Part shown: positions 1-7,066 of the stretch, one piece after another
Layout: each line of letters begins with the position of its first letter
Numbering within the stretch: the first letter of the stretch is position 1
NCBI GenBank assembly: GCA_041628815.1
Contig: JBFKOL010000086.1
Span: forward strand, 1 to 13,959
Source: JBFKOL01 sp041628815
GTDB taxonomy: Bacteria > Bacteroidota > Bacteroidia > Chitinophagales > Saprospiraceae
DNA: 13,959 nucleotides
Direction of reading: 5' to 3'
Position numbers and translations under genes: made by a program
The notes under the pieces: model-generated
Databases searched by the model: none
Seen by the model: only the letters and a program-made list of their open reading frames with translations
What the model was told of the DNA's origin: nothing

Positions 1-2126
1 ATTATTATTCCTTTGACCAATATGAAAAAATCCAACTGGACCTTAACAACATCACGGAGGACTTCAAAAAGCGAAAAATCTTTAAAAAATTTGGCCTGCT
101 TTGGAATTATCTCGACACATCAGAAGTCAATGGTAAAGTCTTCCTTCCCATTTTTTTGCGCGAAACGGATTCCCAAGTTTATTACCGCAAAGACCCGGAA
201 TCCCGAAAAGAGTACCGGGAGGCTATCCGCACCACCAAGTTTGATGCCACCATGGATGACCAGAGCCTCAATGATGCTTTGGACTTCCTGTACAAGGATA
301 TCAATATCTACGACAATGTAATCCCCCTACTTGATCATAACTTCATCAGTCCGATTTCACCTCTGGCCATCAACTTTTACCGCTTTTACATTCTAGATAC
401 CGTCGAAGTCAATAATACCAGCGCTATCAGGCTTGGATTTATTCCACGAAACAAATCGAATTTTGGTTTTACAGGTGATCTTTACATTTCTAATGACACC
501 ATTTACTCTGTGGTGAGGGCCGACTTTGGCATCATCGGCAACATCCATCTGAACTTTGTCAGGGATCTAAAAGTGCGGCAGGATTTTGCCCCGCTCGACG
601 ATGCCTTTATACTGACAAGGGATGAAGTGGTCATTGATTACAGCATCAGTCAAAACGGAATCGGATTTTACGGGACAAGGACAGTAGCTTATGACCACTT
701 CAATTTTGATCCGGCGGCCGATCTGTCCCTCTATGACCACATAGAAAAGACCATCGACCTTCCCGGAGCCTATGACAAGCCTCCGGAATACTGGTCTTCG
801 GCAAGGCTCACCCCACTAACCAAAAACCAGGAGAATCTCTATGAAATGATAGATACGCTGGTCACGTTGCCAGCTTACAAAAGGCTTGTCAGCGGTATCA
901 GAATTCTTACCACAGGGTATGTACCTATAGAAAGTATGGATATCGGTCCGTTGCCCACCTTTTACAGTTACAACCAGGTGGAAGGTTCCAGGATCAGATT
1001 GGGTTTTGAGACCAACTTCGATTTTAATAAAAGGTTATTAATAGAGGGTTATGGTGCCTACGGCGTCCTGGATGAAAAGTTCAAGTACAGGGGGTCATTG
1101 ACTTATAGTTTTAATGAGGATTTCAAACGCAACCCAAGGCATTATCTAAAGGCCATATATCAGAAAGATGTGACTTTTCCGGGGCAGGATCTTCAATTCA
1201 TTCAAAATGACAATGTGCTCCTATCAGTTCGGAGAGGTGCAACAGATAAAATGTTGTTTTACAACGAATTGAGATTTGAATATACCCGGGAAACGCCTGG
1301 CTTTGCACTGGATTTGTTCTTCTCCGATAAAAATAGAAGGCCTTACGGGACACTGATTCTTCCTTTTTCCGATGAAGATGGCCACACGAGATTACTGACC
1401 GATGTGGAAACCACCACGGTCGGAATAGGCATCGAGATTGCGCCAAACAAGCAGTTTATTCAAGGGCGTCAATATAGAACCCCCATTATCAATGAATACC
1501 CGATTTATAACATCAGGTATGCACATGACATCAACAATTTCCTGGGTGGAGATTATGGAATGCACACCCTGGAGCTTGGATTTTTTAAGAGGTTTAATAT
1601 GTCGATTCTGGGTCATGCCAATGTGGGTATCGAAGCCGGCAAGAAATGGGGCACCGCACCTTACACTGAACTATTCATTCCGCGTGCCAACCAATCATTT
1701 GCCTACCAAAGAGCATCATTTAATATGATGAATTTTCTTGAATTTGTCAGTGACGAATATGTATTCCTACGCGTCGAACATTTTTTTAAGGGGTTTTTCT
1801 TCAACAAGATCCCTCTATTTAAAAAGCTCAAGCTCCGTGAACTGGCTACATTCAAACTCGTTTACGGTAACCTCAGCGATGGCAATAATCCCAATATGAA
1901 CCCAGAATTGCCTCAGTTTGACAACAAAGCTTCAGGAGAATCTCTCACCTATCTCTTTGAATCAGGCAAACCCTACATGGAAGGCAGCGTCGGCGTGACC
2001 AATATTTTCCGTGTATTGCGCATCGATCTTGTGAAACGCTTTAATTACTTGGACCATCCAGATGTGCCTGAGCTTTTTGGTGTCCAGGGTTTAGGACTAC
2101 GGGCGCGTTTTAAAGTCGAATTTTAA
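1..2126 (+). CDS. DUF5686 family outer-membrane protein, C-terminal part (5' truncated by window)
   Basis: The reading frame is open from base 3 to the TAA at 2124-2126 and gives about 707 residues. The ATG at 156 is internal, because the frame upstream of it is open and reads family-like sequence (YEKIQLDLNNI, then KKFGLLWNYLD). The missing start therefore lies left of the window. Full-length members are usually around 800 or more residues, with a CarboxypepD_reg-like domain in front, so the lost part is probably a signal peptide and that domain. The visible region has a mixed alpha/beta N-terminal half (SPISPLAINFYRFYILDT, then LGFIPRNKSNFGFTGDLYI) and a C-terminal half rich in alternating aromatic strands. 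It ends in FKVEF, and a terminal Phe is typical of outer-membrane beta-barrels. The family's biochemical role is unknown. Location in the outer membrane is inferred from the barrel-like C-terminus. The next gene has its own promoter-like box. Confidence 0.85.
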   Translation, partial: YYSFDQYEKIQLDLNNITEDFKKRKIFKKFGLLWNYLDTSEVNGKVFLPIFLRETDSQVYYRKDPESRKEYREAIRTTKFDATMDDQSLNDALDFLYKDINIYDNVIPLLDHNFISPISPLAINFYRFYILDTVEVNNTSAIRLGFIPRNKSNFGFTGDLYISNDTIYSVVRADFGIIGNIHLNFVRDLKVRQDFAPLDDAFILTRDEVVIDYSISQNGIGFYGTRTVAYDHFNFDPAADLSLYDHIEKTIDLPGAYDKPPEYWSSARLTPLTKNQENLYEMIDTLVTLPAYKRLVSGIRILTTGYVPIESMDIGPLPTFYSYNQVEGSRIRLGFETNFDFNKRLLIEGYGAYGVLDEKFKYRGSLTYSFNEDFKRNPRHYLKAIYQKDVTFPGQDLQFIQNDNVLLSVRRGATDKMLFYNELRFEYTRETPGFALDLFFSDKNRRPYGTLILPFSDEDGHTRLLTDVETTTVGIGIEIAPNKQFIQGRQYRTPIINEYPIYNIRYAHDINNFLGGDYGMHTLELGFFKRFNMSILGHANVGIEAGKKWGTAPYTELFIPRANQSFAYQRASFNMMNFLEFVSDEYVFLRVEHFFKGFFFNKIPLFKKLKLRELATFKLVYGNLSDGNNPNMNPELPQFDNKASGESLTYLFESGKPYMEGSVGVTNIFRVLRIDLVKRFNYLDHPDVPELFGVQGLGLRARFKVEF

Positions 2127-2139
2127 GTTGGAAAATATC

Positions 2140-2147
2140 TACCTTTG
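2140..2147 (+). promoter_or_regulatory. Bacteroidota-type -7 promoter box
   Basis: The sequence TACCTTTG matches the Bacteroidota -7 consensus TAnnTTTG exactly. It lies 13 bases after the DUF5686 stop and 38 bases before the DUF4833 ATG, which would leave a leader of roughly 30 nt. No TTG is found at the expected 19-21 nt upstream spacing (the nearest is at 2128-2130, too close), so only half of the promoter signature is present. Confidence 0.4.
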
Positions 2148-2185
2148 TACCTTGTTTCCACCTGTGTGGATTCGACTGATTTTAC

Positions 2186-2707
2186 ATGAAATCTGAACTG
2201 AAGAAAAAATATTACCAGGATCCGGGCTCCAAAGGATTGCCGGCCAATTATCCCGTTCCTCCTTTGGATGATGATCTTTTGTTCTACATACAGAGAAATC
2301 AAAATCAAGATACCATCGTTTATAATGTAAACAGGACAGCAGACGGTTATATCAACAGAGACCTTCCAATCCATGCATACTGGATCAAGTACTCTGAGGG
2401 AGGTATAAAGCGGGAATTGAACTATCTTCAGAACAAGTTAGCTTACGGTTATGAATCACGGGAAATCAGTCCCGAGCTGTACGCATTCAATTTTGTATCC
2501 TATCCCGACCTGATTTTTTATGTAGCTCCAAAGGGTAAAGACAGGTTTCAGGCCGTTACTCAGATCAACGGACGTAAAGCGAGACTTACGAACATTTATG
2601 TCTATGCCGTCGAGTTTGGAGTATTTCCGGATGTCAAATTCATTGAATTATATGGCGAGGAGCTGAATACCGGACTATTTGTATACCAAAATATCACCAT
2701 CGATTAA
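2186..2707 (+). CDS. DUF4833 domain protein
   Basis: This 173-residue protein has the conserved core of the DUF4833 family: FYIQRNQNQDTIVYNVNR (about residues 33-50), PIHAYWIKYSEGG (61-73), then a K/R-ELNYLQNKLAYGY stretch. A beta-rich C-terminal half includes FYVAPKGKDRFQAV and IYVYAVEFGVFP. No signal peptide or membrane segment is visible, so it is probably cytoplasmic or peripheral. The start is well fixed: an in-frame TGA sits at 2177-2179, and this ATG is the first one after it. Its TAA overlaps the ATG of the hydroxylase gene by one base, so the two are almost certainly co-translated. No function is established for the family. The tight link to a lipid hydroxylase suggests, but does not prove, a part in the same lipid modification. 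Confidence 0.85.
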   Translation: MKSELKKKYYQDPGSKGLPANYPVPPLDDDLLFYIQRNQNQDTIVYNVNRTADGYINRDLPIHAYWIKYSEGGIKRELNYLQNKLAYGYESREISPELYAFNFVSYPDLIFYVAPKGKDRFQAVTQINGRKARLTNIYVYAVEFGVFPDVKFIELYGEELNTGLFVYQNITID

Positions 2708-3366
2708 TGGCGAACAAACATTACGTAAGCAATTCGACAGAGTCCACCAGGATGTTCAAAAACCCTTTGCTTGAAGCATTGTCAAAGGTTCACTTCACCG
2801 TCCCTCTGATCATCTTTATACCCATCATTTCTTACCTGTTCTACAGGGGAGTCGTTGCTGAGACTATGGGATTATGGACTTATTTAGGATGGGCCGCTGT
2901 CGGTCTCCTGACCTGGACCATCACCGAATATTTACTGCATAGATTTGTATTTCATTATCACCCAAACTCCAAGTTTGGACGAAAGATCCACTTTATTTTT
3001 CACGGCGTGCATCATGACTACCCGCGTGACAGGTTGAGACTTGTCATGCCTCCTTCCGTAAGCCTTCCACTGGCTGCGGTATTTTTCTTTCTTTACAAAT
3101 CACTGCTTCCTGGAGATGCCATTTTTCCATTTTTCGGGGCATTTCTAACCGGTTACCTAATATATGACATGTTTCACTACGCCATTCATCACCTGGAGGT
3201 GAAGGGACGGTTGTGGAATGCACTGAAAACACACCATTTGAAACACCATTATGTCGACCCGGATAAAGGATATGGTGTTTCTAGTCCTTTATGGGATATC
3301 ATTGTGCGATCGGACTTTGAGAAATCCAATTTGAAAGAAGAGAAAAAAGGAGTCTTACAAGAATAG
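2707..3366 (+). CDS. Membrane fatty acid/sphingolipid hydroxylase (fatty acid hydroxylase superfamily)
   Basis: This 219-residue integral membrane protein carries the eight-plus-histidine signature of di-iron hydroxylases of the FA2H/Scs7 type. The clusters are HRFVFH (78-83), HFIFHGVHH (95-103), HYAIHH (157-162) and THHLKHHY (176-182). Hydrophobic segments at about 31-47, 57-72 and 119-155 form the membrane part, and the His clusters face the cytosol in known relatives. Such enzymes use O2 to hydroxylate an acyl chain, in eukaryotes the 2-position of the ceramide N-acyl chain. The gene overlaps the DUF4833 stop by one base (TAATG). It lies 290 bp upstream of a sphingolipid-type operon, which supports a ceramide or 2-hydroxy fatty acid substrate by inference. 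A second possible start is Met16. Sterol desaturase or carotenoid hydroxylase activity is a less likely alternative, given the FA2H-like spacing of the motifs. Confidence 0.88.
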   Translation: MANKHYVSNSTESTRMFKNPLLEALSKVHFTVPLIIFIPIISYLFYRGVVAETMGLWTYLGWAAVGLLTWTITEYLLHRFVFHYHPNSKFGRKIHFIFHGVHHDYPRDRLRLVMPPSVSLPLAAVFFFLYKSLLPGDAIFPFFGAFLTGYLIYDMFHYAIHHLEVKGRLWNALKTHHLKHHYVDPDKGYGVSSPLWDIIVRSDFEKSNLKEEKKGVLQE

Positions 3367-3656
3367 GATAGGAAAAATTGGCCAGAGCGTGACCCTGGAA
3401 GCAGGTTCGTACAGGACGGCATTGGAATCATACATCACTGACCTGTTTTTAAAGTTCGATCATCCTGCATGGGTATTGCCGTGACATCCAATGGCTGAAC
3501 TCACTGATAGAGCACCCCTGATTGATGATCACAGAGCAAAAGTGAGCCCGGCGCACAATATGGGTCGGAGGAATGTAAAAACCGATGGTCAGAAATGTTA
3601 AAATTGAAATTAGCTATATTTGCAAACCGGTTTTTATCAGGCACTAAAACCTAAAG
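3367..3656 (+). other. Intergenic region with degenerate open frame and a promoter box
   Basis: This 290-bp gap separates the hydroxylase from the serine-palmitoyltransferase-like gene. One frame is open from before 3368 to a TGA at 3482-3484, and it reads protein-like sequence (IGQSVTLEAGSYRTALESYI). The same frame then stays open from 3485 to the TAA at 3599-3601. The first segment has no ATG, so this could be a decayed small gene or chance. No RNA gene or convincing terminator was recognised. The 3' end holds the -7 box annotated separately. Confidence 0.4.
3615..3622 (+). promoter_or_regulatory. Bacteroidota-type -7 promoter box for the sphingolipid operon
   Basis: The sequence TATATTTG matches TAnnTTTG exactly and lies 34 bases before the first ATG of the operon. 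A transcript starting a few bases after it would have a leader of about 28-30 nt. No clear TTG -33 element is seen at 19-21 nt upstream. Position and an exact match make this the best promoter candidate for the three-gene unit. Confidence 0.5.
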
Positions 3657-4868
3657 ATGATGCTGCGCGAAAAAATGAAAGGTTATAGGGTTCCCCAACA
3701 AGTTCAGAAGATGGGATTGTACCCTTATTTCAGGACCATCGAGTCCGAGCAGGATACTGTTGTAAAAATCAAAGGAAAGGACGTTTTGATGTTTGGTTCC
3801 AACAGTTACCTGGGACTGACCAATCACCCCAAACTGAAAGAGGCGTCAAAAAAAGCCATCGACAAATATGGCTCTGGCTGTGCTGGGTCGCGCTTTCTAA
3901 ATGGAACCCTTGATTTGCACCTCGAGTTGGAGGATCGTCTTGCCAAATTTGTGGGTAAAGAGGGGGCACTGGTATTCAGCACAGGATTCCAGGTGAATCT
4001 GGGTGTTATATCATCCGTGACCGGTCGTCACGATTACATCATCATAGACGAATTGGATCACGCTTGCATCATCGATGGTTCGCGGTTGTCATTCTCCAAG
4101 GTGTTTAAGTACAAACACAACGACATGGAGTCCCTGGAGAAAGTTCTACAAAAATGTGATCCTGAAAGGATAAAACTGATAGTTGTTGATGGTGTGTTTA
4201 GTATGGAAGGGGATATTGCCAAACTTCCAGAAATGGTGAAGCTCGCTAAAAAATACAAGGCCGATATTATGGTCGACGATGCACATGGGCTTGGCGTAAT
4301 TGGAAAAAATGGCCGAGGCACCGCGGATCACTTCGGTCTGAACGATGATGTCTCACTGATTATGGGTACATTTTCTAAATCACTGGCCAGCATTGGAGGT
4401 TTCATTGCTGCAGATTTTGATACCATTAACTGGCTCAAACACAATGCACGATCGCTTATATTCAGTGCCAGTATAGCTCCCGGTAATGCCGCCAGTGTAA
4501 TTGCCGCCCTTGAAATCATGGAGCAAGAGCCTGAACGTATTGAGAAGCTATGGAAGAATACTCGATATGCCAAGAAATTATTGAAAGACGCGGGTTTTGA
4601 CACCGGACATACGGAGACACCGATTATCCCGATCTTCATACGCGATGATTTCAATACTTTCAAGATTACAAGGATGCTGCTCGATGAGGGTGTGTTTGTT
4701 AATCCGGTGGTTTCCCCTGCCGTAGCTAGCTCATCGGCGCTTCTGAGGTTTTCTCTCATGGCAACCCACACTTTTGCCCAAATCGAAGAGGCTGTAGGGA
4801 AGATTTCGAAAATAGCCAGGGAGCTCGGCATACTTCAGACGCAGGAAACGCGTGTTTATGGCAATTGA
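3657..4868 (+). CDS. spt: Serine palmitoyltransferase-like alpha-oxoamine synthase
   Basis: This 403-residue, PLP-dependent fold-type I enzyme belongs to the alpha-oxoamine synthase family (KBL, BioF, HemA, SPT). The PLP-binding lysine is Lys241 in GTFSKSLASIGG. The cofactor-stacking His is in DELDHACIIDG (His136), the aspartate/histidine pair is in VDDAHGLG (207-210), and the substrate carboxylate Arg is probably the one in LLRFSLMATHT near the C-terminus. The N-terminal SNSYLGL and GSGCAGSRFLNGT motifs are typical of the family. SPT condenses serine with an acyl thioester to give 3-oxosphinganine in the cytosol, the first step of sphingolipid synthesis. The start is one of two adjacent ATGs, 3657 or 3660. 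The next gene starts inside its 3' end. A cysteate-using homologue (capnine/sulfonolipid synthesis) has the same fold and cannot be excluded from sequence reading alone. BioF or KBL is unlikely because of the neighbours. Confidence 0.87.
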   Translation: MMLREKMKGYRVPQQVQKMGLYPYFRTIESEQDTVVKIKGKDVLMFGSNSYLGLTNHPKLKEASKKAIDKYGSGCAGSRFLNGTLDLHLELEDRLAKFVGKEGALVFSTGFQVNLGVISSVTGRHDYIIIDELDHACIIDGSRLSFSKVFKYKHNDMESLEKVLQKCDPERIKLIVVDGVFSMEGDIAKLPEMVKLAKKYKADIMVDDAHGLGVIGKNGRGTADHFGLNDDVSLIMGTFSKSLASIGGFIAADFDTINWLKHNARSLIFSASIAPGNAASVIAALEIMEQEPERIEKLWKNTRYAKKLLKDAGFDTGHTETPIIPIFIRDDFNTFKITRMLLDEGVFVNPVVSPAVASSSALLRFSLMATHTFAQIEEAVGKISKIARELGILQTQETRVYGN

Positions 4869-5982
4869 GATTGTAAGTGCCAAAGGCAAACTTCTCAAAG
4901 AATACATAGATTTCCCTCACCAGCTTTACAAGGACGACCCCAAGTATGTCCCTGAACTTTTTCTTTCCCAAAAAGATATGTTCAGCAGGAAGAAAAATCC
5001 ATTTTTTGAACATGCCGAGGTTGAATCCTTTCTCGCCGTGGAAAACGGCCAATGTGTAGGTCGTATCTCCGCCATCGTGAACCACCACTACAATCAATAC
5101 CACGGCTGTAATGTTGGATTCTTTGGCTTTTTCGATGTGATCGACCGTTATGAGGTTGCCGCTCTACTTTTTGATAAGGCTTGCGCCTGGTGTCGCGGAC
5201 GGGACCTGGATGCTGTATTGGGTCCTACGAACTTTTCTACCAATGACACTGCGGGTATTCTGATCGATGGATTTGATGAGCCTCCAAAGATCATGATGAC
5301 TTACAATAAGCCCTATTACCAAGATTTCGTGGAAAAATATGGCTTTATCAAGGAGATGGATCTTTTCGCCTATATTTTATACACCAAGAAAGCATCGGAA
5401 AAATCAATAAGATTGGCGAAGACCCTTGAAGAGAGGCTGGCGAAACAAGGCATCACTTTTCGCAATGTCCATATGAAGCACTTTTACGATGAAGTGGCCA
5501 AAATCCGGGATATATACAACGATGCCTGGAAGAAAAACTGGGGTTTTGTCCCATGGACAGATGCAGAACTCAAGCATCTTGCCGACAACCTCAAAATGAT
5601 CGTCAACTCAGACTGGTGCTATATTGCCGAACATCAAGGTGAAGCCATCGGTTTCGGGGTTACTCTGAACGATATCAACGAAGTAACCATCGGGTTTAAG
5701 AAAGGCCGTTTGTTGCCTTTTAATCTATTCAAGCTGTTGTTCAACAAACACAAGACCAGGTATGTACGAATCCTTGCACTTGGTGTCAAGGAGGCCTACC
5801 GGAAGAAAGGAATCGAGGCCATATTTTTCGCCAAAAACATCTTACAGGCGAGGAAGGATAATGTAATTGCCGGGGAGGTTTCTTGGGTTCTCGAAAACAA
5901 CGTGGAAATGAACACCTCGGCGCAAAAGCTCAACGCGGAACTTTACAAAACCTACCGGATTTACCGAATCAATCTCTCCTGA
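4858..5982 (+). CDS. GNAT-like N-acyltransferase, probable bacterial ceramide synthase
   Basis: From ATG 4858 this gives 374 residues. A GTG at 4852 is possible but less likely. The ATG lies inside the preceding gene, an 11-nt overlap that implies translational coupling. The protein looks like a tandem GNAT fold. The N-terminal half ends in the family hallmark GPTNFSTNDTAGILIDGF followed by PPKIMMTYN and YYQDFVEKYGF. The C-terminal half has ILALGVKEAYRKKGIEAIF, which resembles a GNAT acyl-CoA pyrophosphate-binding loop region. No signal peptide or membrane segment is obvious, but a basic/hydrophobic stretch (KKGRLLPFNLFKLLFNKH) could touch the membrane. In Caulobacter a GNAT-family protein acts as ceramide synthase (bCerS), acylating the sphingoid amine. 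Being between an SPT and a reductase makes that role the natural reading here. It is inferred from context and fold, not from an identified active-site residue. Confidence 0.75.
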   Translation: MAIEIVSAKGKLLKEYIDFPHQLYKDDPKYVPELFLSQKDMFSRKKNPFFEHAEVESFLAVENGQCVGRISAIVNHHYNQYHGCNVGFFGFFDVIDRYEVAALLFDKACAWCRGRDLDAVLGPTNFSTNDTAGILIDGFDEPPKIMMTYNKPYYQDFVEKYGFIKEMDLFAYILYTKKASEKSIRLAKTLEERLAKQGITFRNVHMKHFYDEVAKIRDIYNDAWKKNWGFVPWTDAELKHLADNLKMIVNSDWCYIAEHQGEAIGFGVTLNDINEVTIGFKKGRLLPFNLFKLLFNKHKTRYVRILALGVKEAYRKKGIEAIFFAKNILQARKDNVIAGEVSWVLENNVEMNTSAQKLNAELYKTYRIYRINLS

Positions 5983-5983
5983 G

Positions 5984-6976
5984 ATGGCCAAGATCCTCAT
6001 CACCGGAGCGAGCGGCTTCGTAGGCAGTTTTCTGGTAAAAGAAGCCCTAAACCGAGAGTTGGATACGTATGCTGGGATCAGGGCTACGAGTAGCAGGAAA
6101 CTGTTAACCGATGAACGAATTCGTTTTGCGCAAATTGATTTTGCAGACCGCGATGCAATGATACGATTGCTAAAAAGTGAAAATTTCGATTACATCATTC
6201 AAAATGCAGGCCTCACCAGAGCCGCGAACGATCGACTGTACTATACCGTAAACAGTGAATATACCATCGACCTGGCCAACCTGGCGCTAAGGCATTGTCC
6301 AGCCCTGCAAAAGTTTGTTTTCATTTCGTCGATCGAATCTCACGGCAGTGCAGATCAGACACCTTCAGGCGTGATAGATTACAACACAATCCCGAGCCCA
6401 AGGACCACATACGGTCGCAGCAAGCTCCATGCAGAACGAGCGCTGCAAAAAATTGAAGATTTACCGTTGACGATATTGAGACCTACGGCTGTCTTTGGTC
6501 CGGCAGAAAAAGATTTCTTCGCTATTTTTGAATCTATCAAGAAATACCGTTTTGCTCCTGTCGTAGGCAGCGACGACATCAAATATTCCTTTATATATGT
6601 CAAAGACCTCGCGAGGATAACCATCAGTGCCACCTTGGAATCCATACCTAACAAACACTATTTCATCAGTGACGGTAAAATTTACAACATTCACCAGTTT
6701 ACGGGAGCGATCGCACAGGCTTTTGGCGTGAAACCATTCAAGGTCACGATACCTTATTTTGTGGTAGAGACCATTGCTGGCCTTACTTATATCACAGACA
6801 AGATTACTGGTCGCAAAAGCCTGGTGAATGCCGAACAGGTCGCGAAGATGAAAGCAAAAAACTGGGATTGCGATATTGCTCCCCTTGTCAATGACCTCGG
6901 CTTTGTCCCGGGATATACCCTGGAAGAAGCCATAGAAGAAACGGCGCAGTGGTACCTCAAGGAAGGATGGCTGTAA
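5984..6976 (+). CDS. Extended short-chain dehydrogenase, probable 3-oxosphinganine/ceramide reductase
   Basis: This 330-residue NAD(P)-dependent epimerase/dehydratase-family protein starts one base after the preceding stop. The Rossmann glycine motif TGASGFVG is at residues 7-14. The catalytic triad is visible as SSIESHG (Ser115/116) and YGRSK (Tyr143, Lys147), and LRPTAVFGP follows as in extended SDRs. No membrane segment or signal peptide is evident, so it is probably cytosolic, possibly membrane-peripheral. The bacterial CerR reductase of Caulobacter and the 3-ketosphinganine reductase of Bacteroides thetaiotaomicron are described as proteins of this broad type that reduce the 3-oxo group formed by SPT. 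The operon position supports the same role here. A sugar-nucleotide epimerase is the alternative, but no sugar genes lie nearby. The following 90 bp hold an imperfect hairpin before the convergent transporter gene. Confidence 0.8.
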   Translation: MAKILITGASGFVGSFLVKEALNRELDTYAGIRATSSRKLLTDERIRFAQIDFADRDAMIRLLKSENFDYIIQNAGLTRAANDRLYYTVNSEYTIDLANLALRHCPALQKFVFISSIESHGSADQTPSGVIDYNTIPSPRTTYGRSKLHAERALQKIEDLPLTILRPTAVFGPAEKDFFAIFESIKKYRFAPVVGSDDIKYSFIYVKDLARITISATLESIPNKHYFISDGKIYNIHQFTGAIAQAFGVKPFKVTIPYFVVETIAGLTYITDKITGRKSLVNAEQVAKMKAKNWDCDIAPLVNDLGFVPGYTLEEAIEETAQWYLKEGWL

Positions 6977-6987
6977 TCGAGTTGGAC

Positions 6988-7015
6988 CGGGTTAATCATG
7001 GGCATTGATGACCCG
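6988..7015. terminator. Inverted repeat between convergent genes, possible bidirectional terminator
   Basis: CGGGTTA at 6988-6994 pairs with TGACCCG at 7009-7015, with one G-T wobble. An inner TCA/TGA stem (6996-6998 with 7006-7008) follows one unpaired A, leaving a 7-nt loop. It lies 11 bases after the reductase stop and 51 bases beyond the transporter stop, where a terminator would be expected. No T-run follows on either strand, so it does not meet the standard intrinsic-terminator pattern. Confidence 0.35.
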
Positions 7016-7066
7016 AAGATCGATGTATCAACGTAATGCTTAAAGAGTTAGTGATTGTTCACCAGG

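Noticed and set aside
1..321. 102-codon plus-strand open frame near the left edge
   Set aside because: It overlaps the DUF5686 frame, which is open to the window edge with family-like sequence. The alternative frame is low-complexity and shows no domain.
3411..3450. ACAGG...CCTGTTTTT as an intrinsic terminator after the hydroxylase gene
   Set aside because: The stem is only 5 bp with a loop of more than 20 nt, too weak to call despite the T-run.
4328..4831. 167-codon minus-strand open frame
   Set aside because: It lies opposite the conserved C-terminal half of the SPT-like enzyme, whose motifs are intact on the plus strand.
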